Assembly: GCF_965283645.1 (NCBI RefSeq)
Contig: NZ_CBDIPG010000002.1
Location: 124,001 to 188,000 of the forward strand
Length of the DNA stretch: 64,000 bases
Direction of reading: 5' to 3'
Source of the DNA: Kordia sp965283645
GTDB taxonomy: Bacteria; Bacteroidota; Bacteroidia; Flavobacteriales; Flavobacteriaceae
Below the pieces are notes generated by a model. That model was given only the letters and a program-made list of their open reading frames with translations, did no database searches and was not told the DNA's origin. Below, in pieces: positions 60,050 to 64,000 of the stretch (positions within the stretch are counted from its first letter, which is position 1; every line of letters begins with the position of its first letter). Made by a program: the position numbers and the translations under genes.

Positions 60050-62980
60050 TTATTTTATTTCTATTTCATCCACAAATAACCAGGAACGTCCATCATGTTC
60101 GTAACCTAAATGCCATTCTGGAAGTACGCCCAATTTCTTAGCAACTACTTTTACATAGCGTGCTTTTTTGCCTTTAAAAGCAAATGTAAATTTTTTAACC
60201 TTTGGTTTTTCAACGGCTACTAATTCTCCAAAATCACCTTTATGTATAGATTTGAAGTTCTTTCCATCGGTAGAAACTAAAAATTCAACTTCTGTTGGTA
60301 AAAATATCCAAGATTTCTGGTCTTGCAAGAAATTTAAGGTGATTTCACTGATGTCTTTTTCACTTCCCAAATCAACGGTTGCAATCAGGTCTTTATCAAA
60401 ATATCCTTGCCACGTTCCTGTACGGAAATCTTCGGTTCCAAAAATACCATCAATTAGTGCATTTTCTCCACCAGCATTGTATTGATTGGCGTATTCAGTT
60501 CCAAGACTAATTTTTAAATTTGGATCAATTTTAAAGAATTCTGTCGTGATGTTGGCACTTTTTTGATCGCCACGTTGTGCATACGTTTTCAATACACTTT
60601 TTTCTGAAATCGTAAAAGGTTTAGTGTACTCAATGTGCTTATCTCCAAAACTATAATAAACTTTAGCTTCTTTATCAACCGTTTGTAATGTAACTTCCGT
60701 TTCTCCTTTAAACGCAATATCACCTTTGGCAATAAATGGCGGCGGTACAATTTTGTATTCTGTAATTGCTGTAACAGGAATATTTTCATCTTGCGTTCCC
60801 CAATCTGTAGCTTCGTTTGTCATTTCGAACACTAAATTTCCACCATTCATAATGTCTTGATGATTGATGAACGTTTTTGGATGATTCTCTCCGTTTAAGC
60901 TTACTGATTTGATATAGATATTCTCTTTCGAACTATTATTAGCTGTAATTGTAAACGTTTTTCCGTTTTCCAGATTGATTGTTGCTTTGTCAAATAATGG
61001 CGTTCCGATGATATATTCATTCGTTCCTGGAGTTACGGAGTAAAATCCTAAACTGCTCAAAACGTACCACGCGCTCATTTGTCCGCAATCTTCATTTCCA
61101 GAAACACCATCAGGTTCGTTTTTGTATAATGTTGTTAAGATTTGATGTACATATTCCTGTGTTTTTGACGGTTTATTGATGAAGTTGTACAAATATGCCA
61201 TGTGATGACTTGGCTCGTTTCCGTGCGCATATTGACCAATTAAACCGGTAATATCTGCCTGATTGCGTCCAGAAGTTTCTTGATGTGCCGTAAATAACTT
61301 GTCCAATTGTGCTTCTAACTTGTCTTTTCCACCTAACAAATCTATGAATCCGGAAACATCTTGTGGCACGTAAAAACTGTATTGCCATGAGTTGGCTTCT
61401 GTGTAGTTAAAGTTTACTTCATACGGATCAAACGGTGCAAACCACGTATTTCTAAAACGTCCGCGCATAAATTGCGTTTCTGGATCAAATACGTTTTTAT
61501 AGTATTGTGCACGTTTGGTAAATTCTTCATAATCTGTAGTATTTCCTATTGCTTTTGCCATTTGGGCAATTGTCCAATCGTCATAGGCATATTCTAAAGT
61601 TTTAGACACGGATTCTGATTCTTTTTCTACAGGAATGTATCCTAATTTTTTATAGTAATCCAAGCCAAGTTTATCACGTGTAGCACTGTGTTTCATTGCT
61701 TCAAATGCTTTGTCAACATCATACTCGCGAATTCCTTTCATGTACGCATCTGCAATAACAGGAACCGCGTGATACCCAATCATACAACCTGTATAGTTGG
61801 CAGATAAATCCCAAATGGGCATAATACCGCCAGATTCATATTTTTTGATAAACGTTTTAATGAAATCGTTTGTACGCTCTTGCTCAATAATTGTGTACAG
61901 TGGATGTGCCGCACGATACGTATCCCACAAAGAGAAAACTGTGTAATGTGTATGATTGTCCGATTGGTAAATTTCTAAATCCATATCGCGGTAACGCCCA
62001 TCTACATCTTGGTATAAGTTTGGTGCTAACATTGTATGATACAATGCTGTGTAAAAGTTTGTCTTGTAATCTACATCATCACTTTCAATCACAATCTTTT
62101 CTAATTGTTTTTCCCAAGTTTCTTGTGCTATTTGTTTCACTTCATCAAACGACTTCGCTCCTATTTCTTGTTCCAGGTTTTTCTTCGCGCCTTCCACATC
62201 AACCGCCGAAATTCCAATTTTTATAACAATTGGTTCGTTGTTTGGGTTTATAAATGTCAAAGCTGATCGTCTTGCGCCTGGCATTCCTTGTTTTGGTGGC
62301 GATTGCAACATGTCATTGAAAGGATGTGACGTTTGTATTACATAGAATAAACGTTGATCACTTGCCCAAGCTTCCGAAAAACGGTATCCAACAATTTCCG
62401 TATCAGAAATCTTTTCAATTTTTGCATCTAATACTTTATCACGATGTACCAAATCTAACATCACAACTTGATTTTCTGCTGAAGGAAATGTGTATTTATG
62501 CATTCCGCTTCGTTCCGAAACTGTTAATTCTACATTAATATTGGTACTGTCTAAATGTACTTTGTAATAACCTGGCTCTGCAACTTCATTGTCATGAGAA
62601 AAGTGTGCACGATAGCCTTTTTTACCATCAGCGCCGTTATTGAAATTAATTTCGTTGGTTGGCATTAACAAAATATCTCCATAATCGGAAACACCTGTTC
62701 CACTTAAATGTGTATGTGAAAAACCATAAATATAACTGTCTGAATAATGGTAACCAGAACAACCGTCCCAGCCATCCAAGCGTGTGTCTGGACTGAGTTG
62801 CATCATACCAAATGGCATGGTTGCGCCTGGATATGTATGTCCATGTCCGCCAGTTCCAATAAAAGGGTTTACATAGGAAATGAGAGTTTTGTCTTTTTGA
62901 GCTATTTCAACTTTAGGAGTTTTGTTACATCCTAGAAATAGTAATGTAATAATAAAAATAGAGGTTAGTTGGAGTTTCAT
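60050..62980 (-). CDS. GH92 family alpha-mannosidase with F5/8 C-terminal domain
   Basis: 976 residues, calcium-dependent exo-alpha-mannosidase family. Lipobox FLGC (near 18) suggests a surface lipoprotein. Seen: NPFIGTGGHGHTYPGATMPF, SHTHLSGTGVSDYGDILLMP, and GNEDCGQMSAWYVLSSLGFY (Glu acid and Asp/Gly-Gln core). After the catalytic part (about 30-740) comes a chitobiase-like strand domain, then an F5/8 type C (discoidin-like) carbohydrate-binding domain (about 850-976). It probably trims high-mannose N-glycans outside or at the outer membrane. Divergent from the GH20 gene. Confidence 0.94.
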   Translation of the reverse strand: MKLQLTSIFIITLLFLGCNKTPKVEIAQKDKTLISYVNPFIGTGGHGHTYPGATMPFGMMQLSPDTRLDGWDGCSGYHYSDSYIYGFSHTHLSGTGVSDYGDILLMPTNEINFNNGADGKKGYRAHFSHDNEVAEPGYYKVHLDSTNINVELTVSERSGMHKYTFPSAENQVVMLDLVHRDKVLDAKIEKISDTEIVGYRFSEAWASDQRLFYVIQTSHPFNDMLQSPPKQGMPGARRSALTFINPNNEPIVIKIGISAVDVEGAKKNLEQEIGAKSFDEVKQIAQETWEKQLEKIVIESDDVDYKTNFYTALYHTMLAPNLYQDVDGRYRDMDLEIYQSDNHTHYTVFSLWDTYRAAHPLYTIIEQERTNDFIKTFIKKYESGGIMPIWDLSANYTGCMIGYHAVPVIADAYMKGIREYDVDKAFEAMKHSATRDKLGLDYYKKLGYIPVEKESESVSKTLEYAYDDWTIAQMAKAIGNTTDYEEFTKRAQYYKNVFDPETQFMRGRFRNTWFAPFDPYEVNFNYTEANSWQYSFYVPQDVSGFIDLLGGKDKLEAQLDKLFTAHQETSGRNQADITGLIGQYAHGNEPSHHMAYLYNFINKPSKTQEYVHQILTTLYKNEPDGVSGNEDCGQMSAWYVLSSLGFYSVTPGTNEYIIGTPLFDKATINLENGKTFTITANNSSKENIYIKSVSLNGENHPKTFINHQDIMNGGNLVFEMTNEATDWGTQDENIPVTAITEYKIVPPPFIAKGDIAFKGETEVTLQTVDKEAKVYYSFGDKHIEYTKPFTISEKSVLKTYAQRGDQKSANITTEFFKIDPNLKISLGTEYANQYNAGGENALIDGIFGTEDFRTGTWQGYFDKDLIATVDLGSEKDISEITLNFLQDQKSWIFLPTEVEFLVSTDGKNFKSIHKGDFGELVAVEKPKVKKFTFAFKGKKARYVKVVAKKLGVLPEWHLGYEHDGRSWLFVDEIEIK

Positions 62981-63019
62981 TAAATAGATTGCTAAATTTA
63001 TGGCATCTAATATACTAAA

Positions 63020-64000
63020 ATGAGAAGCAATATTTTTTTCAAATTCATAATTTTCCTGTGTTTTATTGGTTGCTCAAAACCACAATCTGCACTTAGACCG
63101 CATATCATACCGATTCCCAATGAATTTAACATGCAAGAAGGTGTTTTTATATTGGATGAAAAAGTTTCGCTTCACGCAGATGATAAATTACAGTCCGTTG
63201 CAAATTTCTTTAATACATATTTAAAAGAAAAATTAGGCTATAGCCTGAAAACACAAAGCAGTTCAACTACAAAAAACATTGTATTTCAACTTGATGAAAC
63301 AATTGAAAATGATGAAGGATATGAATTGATTGTTGATACTTCTCAGATCATCATCAAAGCAAAAACTGAAAAAGGTGCTTTTTATGCGTTTCAAACTTTT
63401 CGCCAATTGTTACCAACAACTATTGAAAGTGATCAAATTGCCATTCGGAATTTAGCCATAAAAGATGCGCCGCGTTTTGTGTACAGAGGAATGCATTTAG
63501 ATGTTTCACGTCATCTATTTTCTGTAGATTTTATCAAGAAATATATTGACATGATTGCCATGTTGAAGATGAATACGTTTCATTGGCACTTAACCGACGA
63601 TCAAGGTTGGCGAATTGAAATTAAACAATATCCTGAATTACAGAAAGTTGCCGCGTATCGTGATGAAACATTGATTGGTCATTATAACGATTCACCTCAA
63701 CAGTTTGATGGAAAAAAATATGGTGGATTTTACACACAGGACGACGTAAAATCGATTGTAGCATATGCTTCTGAACGATATGTTACAGTTATTCCTGAAA
63801 TAGAAATGCCCGGACATTCCCAAGCGGCAATTGCGGCGTATCCAAATTTAGGTTGTACAGGCGAGAACACGAAAGTTGCAACAAAATGGGGCGTTTTTGA
63901 GGATATTTATTGTCCAAAAGAAGAAACTTTCACGTTTTTAGAACATGTATTGGATGAAGTTATGCCGTTGTTTCCAGGAAATTACATTCATATTGGTGGT
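63020..64000 (+). CDS. GH20 beta-N-acetylhexosaminidase, 3' end beyond window
   Basis: Open from ATG 63020 to the last base (327 codons, no stop). Lipobox FIGC (near 18). The GH20 N-terminal domain (about 30-150) is followed by the barrel: FVYRGMHLDVSRH, MNTFHWHLTDDQGWRIEIKQ, VIPEIEMPGHSQAAIAAYP, and HIGG just before the expected catalytic Asp-Glu pair outside the window. Removes terminal GlcNAc/GalNAc from glycans. A surface lipoprotein; starts 39 bases from the divergent GH92 gene. Confidence 0.93.
   Translation, partial: MRSNIFFKFIIFLCFIGCSKPQSALRPHIIPIPNEFNMQEGVFILDEKVSLHADDKLQSVANFFNTYLKEKLGYSLKTQSSSTTKNIVFQLDETIENDEGYELIVDTSQIIIKAKTEKGAFYAFQTFRQLLPTTIESDQIAIRNLAIKDAPRFVYRGMHLDVSRHLFSVDFIKKYIDMIAMLKMNTFHWHLTDDQGWRIEIKQYPELQKVAAYRDETLIGHYNDSPQQFDGKKYGGFYTQDDVKSIVAYASERYVTVIPEIEMPGHSQAAIAAYPNLGCTGENTKVATKWGVFEDIYCPKEETFTFLEHVLDEVMPLFPGNYIHIGG

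Noticed and set aside
61891..62226. 111-codon plus-strand frame inside the GH92 gene
   Set aside because: Antisense shadow; Cys/His-rich composition is an artefact of the reverse frame.
1..64000. tRNA, rRNA and tmRNA genes
   Set aside because: No cloverleaf or rRNA signature was recognised by eye on either strand; short ones could still be missed.

Overview
This window is chromosomal DNA from a low-GC marine-type member of the Bacteroidota, most likely Flavobacteriaceae. Protein styles resemble Kordia and relatives, but the genus is a guess. Grounds: type IX secretion (T9SS) sorting tails, a PorD-like gene in a recN-coaBC-rpoZ-bamD block, TAnnTTTG promoter boxes, almost no Shine-Dalgarno sequences, Bacteroidota class I lanthipeptide leaders, and a GH92/GH20 glycan locus. 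Unless stated otherwise, functions come from reading motifs in the translated sequence. No database search was run.

Left arm (1-6600): a small lipoprotein, malate:quinone oxidoreductase, two orphan lanthipeptide-like precursors, a TetR regulator and a thioesterase that share a near-identical palindromic operator, the nucleoside salvage pair deoC-deoD, a histidine phosphatase and smpB.

Cassette region (about 6.77-14.4 kb): the most unusual part. All genes lie on the plus strand; most are orphans, in units of one or two ORFs separated by structured repeats. Each repeat starts with an ...AAC core and ends with a GTT... core and can fold into one long hairpin with an unpaired spacer. In most units the 7-10 bases at the start are the exact reverse complement of those at the end. 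This is the architecture of integron gene cassettes and attC sites. No integrase gene is visible here, so the array resembles a cluster of attC sites lacking an integrase. One cassette has no ORF of 60 codons or more. Cargo includes an HNH-type protein, small membrane proteins, a zinc-ribbon protein and secreted or lipoproteins.

Middle (14.5-36.8 kb): a 1190-residue adenylation-carrier-alpha-oxoamine synthase megaenzyme, pcm, a PfpI-like lipoprotein, then a plus-strand run: oxidoreductase, 3-hydroxyacyl-CoA dehydrogenase, M23 peptidase, DUF1015, YggS, a DEDDh-GIY-YIG nuclease fusion, a DUF3857 protein, a voltage-gated-type channel with an apparent frameshift, miaA and a cupin. A minus-strand block follows: a two-component system, coaE, a YbbR-domain protein and a glycosyltransferase.

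Right half (36.8-64 kb): two large T9SS cargo proteins, fabI, the block recN-porD-like-coaBC-rpoZ-bamD, an inward-rectifier-type K+ channel, dapA, a 5'-nucleotidase split into two genes, a group of related small membrane proteins including one internally deleted remnant, ligA, and an N-glycan utilisation locus (sugar MFS transporter, glycosylasparaginase, GH92 mannosidase, GH20 hexosaminidase running off the end). No rRNA, tRNA, IS element or CRISPR array was recognised.
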